This document shows, one piece after another, positions 42,188 through 53,479 of a DNA stretch of 64,000 nt (position 1 is the stretch's first letter; each line of letters starts with the position of its first letter). The notes under the pieces were generated by a model that had not been told where the DNA came from, ran no database searches, and worked only from the letters and a program-made list of their open reading frames with translations. The position numbers were made by a program, and so were the translations under genes. The DNA is from Xiphydria camelus. Taxonomy: Eukaryota; Arthropoda; Insecta; Hymenoptera; Xiphydriidae. The DNA lies in contig OY783201.1 in the NCBI GenBank assembly GCA_963678675.1, positions 19,833,769-19,897,768 of the forward strand. The letters run 5' to 3'.

Positions 42188-43263
42188 TATATTCTAAAAT
42201 CTATAAATTTTTAAATCGCTACAACTTAAGATTTATCACGCGGTGACATTACTCGGAGATTACATAGAGCGGTACAATGCTATCGTTTTTTTAAGTATAC
42301 GCGACCCTATCAAAAGTATACACAGAGCGTTGTATGACTTGATGTCTAGTGCCGAGGTATCTTACAAAAGTATATCAATGCAAATCTAACATTTTTTCAT
42401 ATTCTACATCGTACGCGCGACGGATGTATCACTTCTGCTCCTGAAAACTCTGCAATCACGCGAATTGAAGAAAGGTATAATGTCTACCTAGATAAATTTA
42501 AATGTTACTTATAGAAGACAATGCAATAGTAGATGGCTTCTTTGGTTGATATTATTCGATACCGTTGAGATTCTCGCGATTAGAGACCCGCGTGCGTAAA
42601 TTTTAAATTTAAACTTGTGCATTTTCTGAGTAAAAGCGAAGAGAGAAAACAAAATTTTCCCAACGTTTCTATGAGCTTCTATCTTCCTATTAAAAAAGAA
42701 CTATAATCTAAAATGTGTCGCGCGAAATTACCTCGCAGGGAAAGACTCATTTATAAAAAAAGAAGAGAGATCTATTAATGTTGATTCTCCAGAGCTCTGA
42801 CTCAGATAAAATTATAATCATGATTCATTCTCACGCGTGGAAAGGAAGGCTACAACAGCCGTTCCTCGGAGCACCGTCCGACGCGAAAATGCTGCGACCT
42901 AGAGAACTTGAGCATCATCGAGTTCTTAATCTAGAACGAATCATCGAACGTCAACGTCGCGGTGGAATTTCTACTGTCCGGCGATTGCATTGCGATATAT
43001 CGTTTCCGTAAGATCTCTTGAAGGTCGTTGCAAGAGCTATTTTCTCGTTTGGCTGGCAAATGTCTCCCACCCGGCGATCCGAAAAACACGTTTAAAAGCC
43101 CACTGTGAACAAAATCAATCCTTCGCAGCCACGACATTCTGACAATGCGAAACTCCTCTTTGTTCCTGGCGAATTAAAAGTTTACCGCGATAAAATTGTT
43201 TAATCGTACCTTGTGACGAGTTTCAATTTGACTTTGTCGATGTTTTTCAGTATGTCGCCCATT
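42188..43263. other. No recognised gene or repeat
   Basis: AT-rich with some CpG-containing patches (42540-42600, 42930-43000). Short frames have no motifs. Confidence 0.4.
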
Positions 43264-44415
43264 CAGGGTGGCCACAGAATCTGGCTGAAAAAATTCCCTG
43301 ACTTTTCCAGGTTTTCCAGACCGATCTTTAGAATTTTCCAGACCGAAAAATAAGCCAAATTCTTTATTTTTTATATTCAAACCTCATATATTTTTTTATT
43401 AATGCAAACATAGAACACTTTTTTTCTTAGAAATAACATTAATATATTTTTATCACAAAAATGTTAGTTTTTTAAACATTCTTTTTTGGCAAAGATTTAA
43501 TTTCATTGTTTCCTTAAAAGTAAAACCAATTTTTCTGTTATTTCACTTTAATTCTCTCATTTCTTCGTCTATCGCAGACAATTTTTGTTGAGTTTCTTGC
43601 AATACTTTCGCTTTCTCAGCGGCCAGTGCTTTCAGCTTCAATTTTGTGAGTCGTTTTTCATTTTCTTCTTCTTCACGATTTTTTGTCTCGCATTTTTTTC
43701 TCTCTAGTGCTTCGCCATATCGTTTACAAGCATTGCGACAAGAGTGCATCAACTGCTTCGTTATACCCACATTTTCCATCCCACCAAGATCAGTGACTGA
43801 ATCATACACTTGTCTCTGGGCTACCAGTGATTGTTCGCTCAGATTTTCGACCAAACACTCCTTGTTGACTGAGAAACCTCTTTCCAACGAGGCATTTCCG
43901 TGTAATAAAATGAAAACCATTTTGAGAAATGATCGAAGTTCCTCATAGTCTGACGTCTTGGGTAGCTCATGTACCCAGAGGTGATCCAATCTGATCTCAG
44001 AAGAACTCGTTAATGTTGTGGAAAATAATTCAGTAGCACAAACCGCTTTGAATTGTTTATCTATTTTATCTGCAGTGATACCTGAAATCCAGTTAGACTC
44101 AGTGAAAACCACCAAAGCTAACTGCAGTCGTTTGTAGCGTAAGTTGGATTTTGTCACAATTTGGGGATCCAAAAAAGAAATTCCTTTCATTAGTCTGCAT
44201 TTCAATGGACTACGTGTCATCAACGAATCACGAAGTTTCTTTAGAATTTTCTTACAATCGAACTTTAAATAACATTTTTTTAATACAAGGTACGTTCAAA
44301 TGAAAATTCCAGATTTTACGCAAAATTCCCTGACTTTTCCCTGACTTTTTCCAGATTTCAAAAATTCCCTGACTTTTCCAGGTTTTCCAGAATTCCAGAG
44401 TATGTGGCCACCCTG
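43264..44415 (-). mobile_element. hAT-like element, internally deleted
   Basis: CAGGGTGGCCACA at the left and TGTGGCCACCCTG at the right are perfect inverted copies, followed inward on both sides by CCTGACTTTTCCAGG motifs. The left flank CGCCCATT and right flank GCATTGAT do not form a clear 8-bp duplication. The interior is the end of a transposase gene on minus. Confidence 0.7.
43543..44223 (-). pseudogene. hAT-type transposase C-terminal fragment
   Basis: 226 codons without a break. WVHELPKTSDYEELRSFLKM, LLHGNASLERGFSVNKECLV and ENLSEQSLVAQRQVYDSV form the dimerisation region of hAT transposases (the segment with LERGFS-type motif). The last 70 residues are a charged coiled-coil (KRLTKLKLKALAAEKAKVLQ). 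The DNA-binding and catalytic N-terminal parts are missing. Confidence 0.65.
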
Positions 44416-44529
44416 GCATTGATTTCTGGGAGATCAGTGGCGGTTTATGCCGATCAACGAACTTGTAGTCTGTAAACTAGCTGTCCTCGCGATGTTAGGA
44501 GTCGTCGGAGGTTGCAGAGGTGGCGGCAT

Positions 44530-44965
44530 ATAATAATAACTAATTAAAAGTTTTAACATTGTGATAAAAACGATGACCTACAGTAATTAGCATTGATCCC
44601 GAAGCAAGAAATCTTAATGTTGGCAATAATTTCGTTGCTGGTTGAATTGCTGCATTTCTTTGCGACCTCGAAGCAATGCGATGTCGTATTTGTCCCAATA
44701 ATCTCTGATAGGTTTCTTTTTCCAAACGAAATCAAGTGAAGAATTCTACATCATTGTATTCTTCGAAATAGTCAACTCTGGAATAGTTTTGTATTAGATA
44801 TTGGTTATAAATTAGTAGGTATAGGTTTCTTTTATTTACTTACCGGGCACGTATTTTCTTCGGATTTCTCATTCTTGGTAATACGTTAATATCTTCATTA
44901 GATATGATGATTCAAAAACTGGTACATCAATCAACTCCATTTCAAAATGAATAACAATTTACCAC
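44530..44965 (-). pseudogene. PIF/Harbinger transposase N-terminal exons
   Basis: Exon 1 (about 44945-44850) encodes MELIDVPVFESS and onward to a CCCGGTAAGT donor. Exon 2 (about 44775-44530) encodes SRVDYFEEYNDVEFF, a stop, then FRLEKETYQRLLGQIRHRIA and LPTLRFLASGSMLITVG. This is the N-terminal region of Harbinger nucleases (YFEEYDD, LLALRFYATGS). A stop separates EFFT from FRLEK and the DDE core is absent. Confidence 0.7.
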
Positions 44966-45086
44966 AACGATCAGGTTATGACTATGTCACGGAAGAATAT
45001 AGACACAAACAAAAAGTTAGGTTATACTGAGAATAAAGACCTTATCCCGCGCTGAAACTGCCGGATAAGCTATCCCTGTACCGTAT

Positions 45087-46035
45087 TTTTTTTTTTTTTT
45101 TTTTGAAGAACTGGCGAGGAGGGGAATCTTCGAAAAGACACCCAAGATGTTGTTAGGGTAGTGTCGGATTTTTACCGACTAAACCCCTCCTCGTAGTTAC
45201 CAACCCGGGGGTTATAAACCAAGTAGAAGAAGAAGTAGAGGGGGTGAAACGACATAGCAAAAAAGGCCCTACAGCTAGAAGGGGCCGATGGTGCGGATGG
45301 CGCGAGATCAAAGTTAGACGTTAATTAATAAGTATACAGGGTCTGCGGACTTTGTCCTTGGGTCTGCTGGAGTAATTGCTAAGCGCTTTGATAGAGGGGT
45401 TGGCGTGGGTCTTGACGGAGTTACGAAGGGGTTCCCTGCATATTTTATTGCGACTGCTTCGAGTGACGGAAGTCCGGTTTCATGGAGCAGCTGTTTGTTC
45501 CTGATGAACCAGGGGGAGTTTAGGGAGCCTCTAAGGAGTCTCATGTAGGTACCGTGAAGTCTGGCTAGCTTCCTAGGATCGGCCGATCTCCAGACGGGAA
45601 TGACATAAGAGCAAATGCTCCTAATCAGTGCGTTGAAGGCCCTGACCTTGGTGACCTGAGAGATTTTTCTGTTCTTGAAAAATGGTTTCAAGGAGGTGTA
45701 CGCGCCGTTGGCTTTGTTGCGCACGGATGAGATCTGCTTAACCCAGTTTAATTTCCTGTCAAAAATTACCCCTAAATATTTGACACAGTTACTCCAAGGG
45801 ATAAGATGATTGTTCACTGATGGGGGATCTGGAGGGATATTACGGCGGGAAAAGAAGATTGCCTCCGACTTGGCTTCGTTGAGGGAGAAGCCCCACATAT
45901 GATACCAATCGAGGAGTGAGGGTAAGAAATTATTAACAACTGAGGAGCACAATTTCTTGGTTTTGGAGGAATATAACAGAGCGACGTCATCTGCATATTG
46001 TGCGGTTATGATTTTGCCGTGGGTGGGGATGTCAG
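45087..46035 (-). mobile_element. 5'-truncated non-LTR retrotransposon (LINE)
   Basis: A poly-A tail (poly-T at 45087-45104 on plus) and a 14-bp duplication TCCCTGTACCGTAT at 45073-45086 and 46036-46049 bound the copy. Such long duplications and 5' truncation are the mark of target-primed reverse transcription. It landed in the 5' flank of the Harbinger remnant. Confidence 0.92.
45314..46035 (-). pseudogene. Reverse transcriptase fragment, jockey/R1-like
   Basis: The frame within the LINE includes ITAQYADDVALLYSSKTKKL (catalytic YADD), GFSLNEAKSEAIFFSRR, VKYLGVIFDRKLNWVKQI and LIRSICSYVIPVWRSADPRK, the palm, thumb and C-terminal region of the RT, and ends at a stop at 45314. Only the last third of ORF2 is present. 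Residues encoded upstream of 46035 belong to the flank, not the LINE. Confidence 0.9.
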
Positions 46036-46049
46036 TCCCTGTACCGTAT

Positions 46050-46987
46050 GTCCGTCTCTGTATATATACTGGCCACCCCGATTTGGACCGTGCAACTGCT
46101 TGGAGGGGATACGGCGAACGATCGTGCGTAACTAGTGGCGAAGGCTTGAACTTAGTAGGCACGTATCTCGGCTCCAACTTGCTTTACTTCGACTTCATAG
46201 ATATTTTAGAATAAATCTTTAGCATTAAGCTCATTCGAAATTCCATATTGAGTTGATGTTGTAGTAACCCTTTTGTCAGAAAGCATTTCAGATAACAATT
46301 TCTCTACCGTTTTAGTTTTCCTACACTTAATGGAATGTGCATTTTGGCTTGCCGATATCCGTTTCTGCCTTGCTAAAAACCAGTCTTCACATTTCGATTG
46401 ATTTATTATATCCTCTTTTGAAATAACTATTTCATCGTCATAAAAGTCTTTCAGATGTTTTGGAAGTTCATATTGAGTTGAATATACTGGATATTCTGCA
46501 GCAAATAAAAAAAAATTTTCTACGCAGGCTTCACATCGCCTTTCTTCAAATTATTCACCTTCAAATCACTTTTCCGATAGACAATCGGTCGAAATTCGTC
46601 GCTACTTCTCAATTACAAGAGGATTAAGTAGCCGACGGCTAGTGGTATTTAGCAAAATGATTTCGATGATGCGTAATTCATTATTAGGAGCCGTCCGGCA
46701 ATTAGCCTTCCGAGAAAGGTACGGGATTGCGAGCGCATTCACAGCCCCTGCTTGGTTTTAACATTTTCATAACTTCAATTTTGAAAGTGAGAAACGATAA
46801 ATTATACATTTAAGGACCGCTTTATTCACCTTCTGGTAAATTTACTTGAAAAATAATTTCTCTTGAAGCAATTGTTGGACCGCGTTATGCAAAAGTGGAT
46901 TAAGCGCCATGCTATGCCATAACGTTTAATCCGTTATTGCAAAACACGGTAAAATTATATCCAAGGTATCTGCTGGGTAAATTTAAC
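46050..46987. other. No recognised gene
   Basis: Right flank of the LINE insertion. The minus strand between 46210 and 46510 has short coding-like stretches but no domain I can name. Confidence 0.35.
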
Positions 46988-47053
46988 ACGTTGACTGCCA
47001 GCCACCACCGCTGCCGGGTTAAAGTACATTATATGGCAGTCAACGTGTCTGAA
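46988..47053. mobile_element. Short hairpin MITE
   Basis: ACACGTTGACTGCCA and TGGCAGTCAACGTGT are perfect inverted copies about 30 bp apart. Confidence 0.55.
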
Positions 47054-47277
47054 TGTGAATAAATCGGCCCTAAATGTTATACTTACTGTTTATTGCAATT
47101 CTCTATACATATAAATAATTGCTATAAAATACACCTGATGAAAAACATTCATATTGTTGTTCACTAATTCGTTTTGCCGAGGATTTCTATATTCTCATCG
47201 TATTTGGTACTGTATAAAAGTGCCTATTCGTTTCCGACTACTGCCACCAGGTGTCACTGTACGGGAGTTGCACGGTC

Positions 47278-47651
47278 CCAATAAGGCCCCCATACACGCT
47301 ACGGTTTGCCAGAAAGGCAAGCCTTCCGGTTTGCGCTTATACAGGCAAACCTGAGTGTAAATGTGACCACATGTATACTCAGGTTTGCCTAATAAGAGCA
47401 AGCCGGAAGGCTTGCCTTCCGACCTCCTTGAAACCATTTTTCAACAACAGAAAAATCTCTCAGGTCACCAAGGTCAGGGCCTTCAATGTACTGATTAGGA
47501 GCATTTGCTCTTATGCCATTCCCGTCTGGGGATCGGCCGATCCCAGGTAGCTAGTCAGACTTCACGGTGTCTTTTCGAAGATTCCCCTCCTCGCCAGTTC
47601 AAAAAAAAAAAAAAGCTTCCGGCAAACCGTAGCGTATATGGGGCCCTTATG
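47278..47651. mobile_element. MITE (ACGCTACGGTTTGCC ends) split by a LINE fragment
   Basis: Left arm GGCCCCCATACACGCTACGG and right arm CCGTAGCGTATATGGGGCCC are inverted copies. The interior repeats CAGGCAAACCTGAGTGT in both orientations, a motif shared with the spacer of the element at 21857. A LINE fragment (47425-47612) sits in the right part. Confidence 0.7.
47425..47612 (+). mobile_element. Second, internally deleted LINE copy
   Basis: From CCTCCTTGAAACCATTTTTC to the poly-A at 47599-47612 the sequence matches the LINE at 45087 in inverse, but jumps from the GACTTCACGGT coding point to the TCTTTTCGAAGATTCC 3' UTR, omitting about 410 bp. Short flanking matches (CTTCCG) may be its target duplication. 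Confidence 0.8.
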
Positions 47652-47810
47652 GGTGCGTGGCAAGGAGGTTTAGGTTTAGTGGGTAGGGGGCCCCCGCATT
47701 GCACTATGGGACTCATACCATAGCGGGGTGTCTCGAGTCCCACACTACCTCGGGTTAGCCCACCCGAGGTGTGCGTAAAAAGCATTCCCCCTCCCAAAAA
47801 AAAGAGCTGT
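47652..47810 (+). repeat. Possible 3' tail of another retroelement
   Basis: GC-rich segment with the self-complementary CCTCGGGTTAGCCCACCCGAGG (hairpin near 47747-47768), ending in an A-run at 47797-47804. It resembles structured 3' ends of non-LTR elements. No frame. Confidence 0.3.
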
Positions 47811-48024
47811 TACCTGCGTGGAGTTATTACAGTCCGCGTGATACATTGAGTGATTTTACCTGAAAACTATTACCTGAAAAATTCCTGTGAGTTATTTTTA
47901 AAATCCCCAGAAGTGAAAGACGCCCCGTAAAATGCTTATTATTCGCCATTCGTCCACGCGGAACAATTTCAAATTTAAAAAAAAAACGATATGTACCCTA
48001 TTTTAAATATACCTTTTATTTACA

Positions 48025-48189
48025 GCATCGCATCCGTTCACAAATCTATTATCGCAGTCAGTGATAAGTTCTGGTTGCTCGATTACAAATACGTGAAAGT
48101 GAATAATTCATTACGGGAACGGGATATCGGGAGTGTATACAAAGACTGCGCTGCAATTCCCCCAACACGACGAAATACGTATATTTGAT
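48025..48189 (+). CDS. Possible small terminal exon (unassigned)
   Basis: After a good acceptor (CCTTTTATTTACAG, 48011-48024) an open stretch of 54 codons encodes ASVHKSIIAVSDKFWLLDYK, YVKVNNSLRERDIGS and ends RRNTYI-stop. No family recognised and no upstream partner exon found, so it may be chance. Confidence 0.2.
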
Positions 48190-49795
48190 TTGTCGCTCCG
48201 TTCTGAAACTTCAGAATAATTTATTTCCTTCGCAATTAGGTACATGCCAAGTACACGCGTTAAGTCGATTCGTATAAGTACCGGCACATAAAGCTAAAAC
48301 ACTTTTGTACCATACGTCTGTGTGGACCTAATAACTTATTTTCCTGTCATAAACTACCATTATAAACGGATTATAACTACACTACTTACAATGTGACAAA
48401 AATACACATTATTGTCATTATGCAATTTACAATATTTTCACTTTGTTACCCTGCCTGTGGTTCGAACAAAACCTTTAACGTCTATTATTCATATTACATC
48501 GCGTAATACAATAATTTTATTTATTTACACGCAATTTGCACAGGGCTTACCGAGGATCGAGTTTAGGTAAATCCCCAATATCTCCGGTAATATAGGCAAT
48601 ATTACACGGAACGCTTTTCACTTTTCTCGTAGCGAAACTTCACCTTGAACGATCTCAACGCGGAACACGCTTTGCGGTATTTCAAGTCCTTTTGCGTTAC
48701 TTTTCACTTCGTCGCACACGCACTACTGCTTCGAGCAGTCGATCTTAGTTTTACTTCGAACGGTCGATTTCACGTATATCGATCAATGGGTCGCTGAAAG
48801 TTCCTACGCGGTAGAGCGCCGGTTATCCTGAAGGGTTTCGGACAATCGACGTTTTCTTACGAACGAGAACTACCGAAGCGGTAACAACTCGCCTCCCGAT
48901 AAATCTTGACATGACGAGAAGAAGCTCGAATTAAAAGCTAGCCACGACAGACCGCGTTACGCGTCGTAAATACTAAATAGCGCTCTCTCGGATAACGCAT
49001 TCATAGCCTCACGTTCGAGACAGAAGCGACGCGGCTTTCGTAAACTGCGAGAATCCGTCCGCGGACGGAAATTTGTATTTCTCGATCGACGTGTCCCACC
49101 GTTTCTCGCGCGCGAGGAGAAACGGTCGATGGCACATTTTTTGTTCCTTCGAACGATTTGCTTTCGGCGATTTTCTTTCTTGGGAACGTTCCGAAATCGA
49201 ATATAAATATTTCCAAACGATCGTAACGGAATATTAGTTCGTTTCCTGTCGATGACGAGGAGAACTTCTCCTCGGCATTGCGATATGTATAAGTCACTCG
49301 GCTGGCATTAGCGAGAATCCTTTTTCAAACTCGAGTCGCACATCGTTCGCCAAAATTGTCCAAAAATACTTATGATAGGTACGCTTAAGATAGTCGTGTG
49401 TGGCAGTGATAGCGAGTATTCGCACGGACCAGTACTTTATCTCATTTTAAAGTATCGTATCAAATCCAACCTCTGATAAGAACACACGCGCATATACGGC
49501 TTTGTTAGATCCGATTCCACGAGCAAAGCTTGGGAAATAAATCTCGCTCGATTCCAACGTTTCTGTCAATGGCTGCGGTCGAACCAGCTCGAACTATTCG
49601 ATCGTGGCGTAAAGAAGCGTGAAATTTAGACCCTATCGGGTACATGGAATGCTGGATCCGCGGCAAGAGATGGCAATGGAACATAAAATATTTCGCCTCT
49701 AAAAACTGTCTCGCACTATAGTATTCAGCGGATATTTATCGCGTGCGCGTATTTTCTGTTTTGTTCGACAAATCATTATACGCGAATGAGAAGTA
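48190..49795. other. Unique sequence with a CpG-rich block
   Basis: From about 48580 to 49320 the sequence is richer in CG and free of recognised transposon ends, unlike its surroundings. It could be a promoter or UTR of an unseen gene, or conserved non-coding sequence. No splice-supported frame found. Confidence 0.35.
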
Positions 49796-49797
49796 TA

Positions 49798-51249
49798 CAG
49801 GGTGTTCCACTCAGGATAGCAATCCCGTTTATTTCCGTTATTTGTCATTTCACAAACAGATGTCTCGAACAAAAGTTATTTAATGTCAAGGAGGACATGC
49901 ATGTAACAAATTCTTACTAACATGCATTACTTGCGAAGTATGAAATTACCTTCACTTTTTACATAGAAATTAATATTCTCATTCTTACAAAAAATACAGA
50001 GCTTATTGAGACTGATAAAAAATACATAAGATGAAATATCCACCCATTGAATCATTTGTGAGATACTTTATCATACAAATTTCTTATTAGTCTCGATAAG
50101 CTCTATAACTTTTATAGGAATACAAATATTAAGTCCAGTATGAAAAAAAAACAGGCGACTTTCATACCTCATAATTAAACCAGATAGTACAGAGAATTCT
50201 AAAAGAATTCCTTTTGAATTCTTGTATTTTAAAACGAGTTTTTTTACGTGCGTCACAAAACAATCCCAAATGTATTCTTATTGCTTAATAGGAGAATGGA
50301 TTCACCAAATGGGAATTCATTTTAAGATCTAGAATGAAGCTTCTTTATAAGTCAAATGAAGTCCAAAACTCTTATCGTAAGGTATTCAAAAAGTTGTCTA
50401 AAATAATCCTTGTAGCATTTAGCAAGATACATTGATCAAAATCGAAGTGCGGTACAAGATTACGTTGGAATTTAGTTTTGTTGCCACAAAAATATAGAGA
50501 TCTCGAAAATATAGACCGTACTATACGGTACTAAATAAGGTGTTAATGAGGAAGAGCTTCATGTGTAGACGCCCTCTAGATGACCATAGGAGAGGAACAG
50601 AGTGTTCAAAAGTTCGTTCAGTATAATTACTGTCTCTCGTAGGTATATTTGCGATCTGAAATCAGACAGGCTGCGAGGGAGGTGGATTCGGTCGCGATCG
50701 AGCCTTTTATCAATCCTTCCGTACTTTTACTCGCGAGAAAGGATATGGACTCCATGAACAGGTAAAAATGAGCTCTTTTGAAATATTCGTAAGAAGTCTA
50801 AAAATATACATATATTATAATCTTTCTGCATTCTAAAATACAATTCTCTTTCAACTCTTTATGAGTAAAAATAACGAATTCCTTAAGAAGTCTGCAAATT
50901 TAATTGTTTTGGGACTTCTTCTAATTATTCTTGCTATCTGGGGTATCTTACTCTCGGAATTTGAGCAGAAATATTTCAAAAACCGTTCAACACAGATGAG
51001 TATTTTATCTTATATATTTCTAATTAGTTTTGATGAACTCTATAATTTTTACAAGAATATAAATATTAAGTTCCGTATGAAAAAGGGAGATAATTTTCAT
51101 ACCTTGTAAACAACACATGTTATCAAAAATTTGTTATATGTATCATATGGTATGTCCTCCTCGACATCGAACTTTTATTTCAAAATCTTATTTGTGAAAT
51201 GACAAATAACGGAAACAAACTGGATTACTATCCTGAGTAGAACACCCTG
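49798..51249. mobile_element. 1.45-kb TA-flanked element with a nested repeat
   Basis: CAGGGTGTTCCACTCAGGAT and the inverse (ATCCTGAGTAGAACACCCTG) are flanked by TA. Both sides continue with TTCCGTTATTTGTCATTTCA and inverse. The halves also carry a direct repeat (TAGTCTCGATAAGCTCTATA at 50090 and TTAGTTTTGATGAACTCTATA at 51022) separated by the nested CCAGATAG repeat. Confidence 0.8.
50172..50941. mobile_element. CCAGATAG-family repeat, most complete copy
   Basis: Begins CCAGATAG and ends CTATCTGG. Next to the ends lie AGAATTCTAAAAGAATTCC and CTTAAGAAGTCTGCAAATTT. The flanking direct repeats of the host element suggest that it inserted between two related segments. Confidence 0.65.
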
Positions 51250-51581
51250 TATTATACGACACTAAGTTCGAGAATTTCTCGTATTCCCAATTTCGCTTAT
51301 CTAACATAACAAGACAATATTTCGCCATCTCAGTCCTGAGCTAAATTATCGTTAAACAAAAGAAATCTATTTAAAACGAACTGCGTTACATTCATCGAGA
51401 TAAGACACTGGGATCGTAGTATGTAAAATAAATAAATAGACTGAAATCTACGGATAGTTGGGCAATCGAAGTACAAAATGTATGACGACATGAGAATCTC
51501 GGTCTTAAAATACTCGATACCGTGTTAGTGCCATGTGGCGCGAGACGGTCCGAACGAATAACCGCCTTTTATCTGTACATA

Positions 51582-51980
51582 TATACCGGGTGTTCTCAAA
51601 CCTCTGACTCAGAGACAAACCCTATGTTCATTAAAAAATTACGGACATAATGAAATTGATTTTTTTTAAATCCGTTAAGAATTTACGGAGAAATTATTAA
51701 TTATTAAAAAGAAATTAATATTTTGAATTTATTCGGTATTGATGACGTTATATCAAGGCTCATGAAGATATTTAATGTTTATAATAACGATAGCAATTGC
51801 GATTATCTCCTGTATGACGTAATCAATGCCGAATAAATTCAAAATATTAATTAATTTTTAATAATTAATTTCTCCGTAAATTCTTAACGTATTTCAATAA
51901 AATCAATTGCATTATGTTCGTAATTTTTTAATGAACATAGGGTTTTCCTCTGGATCAGAAGTTTGAGAACACCCCGTATA
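51582..51980. mobile_element. 399-bp foldback MITE
   Basis: Ends TATACCGGGTGTTCTCAAAC and GTTTGAGAACACCCCGTATA. The arms (about 180 bp) match through AACCCTATGTTCATTAAAAA and ACGGAGAAATTATTAATTAT. Confidence 0.85.
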
Positions 51981-52993
51981 TTTCGAATCTTCCGTTAAAT
52001 TATGCACGACAATTCGTCCAACGCCTACAGTACCTAATTATCTGCCGCGCTAATGCGAATCAAAGTATCTTTTAAGTGACACTAAACTGACAATATAACG
52101 TTGAACTTACATTTCGTGTTATAAAAATGATATGTGAATCGCAAAATTCTTCATTTCCTCCTTCGTATCATTAGAAAATTCATTCTGTAGGCATTCATAG
52201 TAATCGCGACACTAAGTTCTACTGACGTTTTCGTAGTACAAAGTAGGCACACTTTTAATACATAAACGCTCAATCGTATCGTTATTTGAAATTCAAGGCA
52301 CAACTTTTTGAGCGATTTTCCTTCGACGAGGTTCTTCGCTCGCAAGCTTCTCTGAGAAGAGAACGTATTCGTAGCGTTTAACAAACTCTCCCCAAGTTCA
52401 GAACGGTTCGAACGACACATGCGATGACGAGCTTCAACGAGGGCTATCGAAACTGTAAGGTCTAACATTTTCGTCCAAGTACGAAAGTGACCTAAGACTA
52501 GAGATTTTTGTCTGGCCAGTGAAAGGTGCGCTGGAAGGGAGATCTTTGAAAAAATCTATGGGCGAGAGGAGGCATCATCGGGGCTGTTGCCGTTCAAAAG
52601 TACTGGCGGAAAGATGGCCCTTCGTTGTCATTACTCTTCATGTCAACGAGGGGCCAACTGATCGAGACTCTCCCTTGTAATAGGTATACAATTGCCGCGG
52701 GAACTAATATCGATCTCATCAGGCCATATATTCTTAAGAAATCTGCTTATTTACGGTGTCGACAAAATCGCAAGTAAGGGAGAAGACCGGGAAGAATTTA
52801 CATGAGAAGATGGCCCCTCGTTCCCATTACTTCCCACAGCAACGAGGGGCCAACACGCTCCGGTATCCCCTGACATACTCCGATGCGTCGCGACTACTTT
52901 TCGTACGAAAAACGCGGTTATATCTTTCGTCGTATTGAATAATTGTCCCATAGCCTAATTGATCGCGAGATAATCGAGACGCGCGCGTACATT
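51981..52993 (-). other. Probable 3' UTR side of the membrane-protein gene
   Basis: Lies downstream of the stop at 52994 on minus. A direct repeat GAGAAGATGGCCCCTCGTT / GGAAAGATGGCCCTTCGTT with CAACGAGGGGCCAAC occurs at 52610-52655 and 52803-52855, and again at 62110-62160. No other feature. Confidence 0.4.
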
Positions 52994-53479
52994 TCAAACG
53001 AGGGTGGATAATTCGTGTGGACTGTTCGTCGTCGCGGCGCTGCTGAGGTCCAAGGTAGCCGCGGGAAGTCCCGGGCTGACGCTGCCGGTGGCCTCTCGCG
53101 GCAGGTGCTGGGACCTGTTGTGTTTGTTGCCGGGGCTCGGGGGCGATCGATCGCCGGGCGTAGGTGGCGTTGCGAGGTTCCGGTGCGGCCCGATGTTGAG
53201 GTGGCTGTGCGTAACCGGCAGAGGTGCTGGCGAGGAGAGCAGGAGAGGTGGGGACATGGAGACGTGACGATGGTGGTGATAGTGCGAGCCACGGCCGTGC
53301 TGAGGTAATGTGGCGGTAGTGTGAGAAGGGGCCAGCGAGCCGATCTTCGGCGCAGTGGTGCCGTGGTGGGTCGGTAGGGTTGTTTGTGGCTGTTGTTGCA
53401 GCTGCTGCTGCTGGCGCTGCAGCTGCGCGGCGGCCTCGCACTGTTCCCGCGCTAGCGCCTTTATAGCGTTCGTCTTCTC
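52994..53479 (-). CDS. Two-TM membrane protein, terminal exon (cytoplasmic tail)
   Basis: The exon starts after TTTTTAAATGCAG and ends at TGA 52994-52996, 161 residues. It begins EKTNAIKALAREQCEAAAQL and a Gln tract, then a Pro/Ser/His-rich stretch with GRGSHYHHHRHV and ends SPHELSTLV. The phase matches the preceding exon (60961-61085): VFVWQR then EKTNA. The C-terminal TLV fits a class I PDZ ligand (Thr at -2, Val at 0). The coding sequence is GC-rich against an AT-rich flank. I do not recognise the family. With the upstream exons it gives two membrane segments and a long tail, so a scaffold-linked plasma membrane protein is a reasonable guess only. Confidence 0.7.
   Translation of the reverse strand, partial: EKTNAIKALAREQCEAAAQLQRQQQQLQQQPQTTLPTHHGTTAPKIGSLAPSHTTATLPQHGRGSHYHHHRHVSMSPPLLLSSPAPLPVTHSHLNIGPHRNLATPPTPGDRSPPSPGNKHNRSQHLPREATGSVSPGLPAATLDLSSAATTNSPHELSTLV

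Noticed and set aside
53004..53308. Plus-strand frames of 87-97 codons opposite the terminal exon of the membrane protein
   Set aside because: The minus frame joins in phase with two upstream exons and has a sensible end; the plus frames are antisense of a GC-rich exon.
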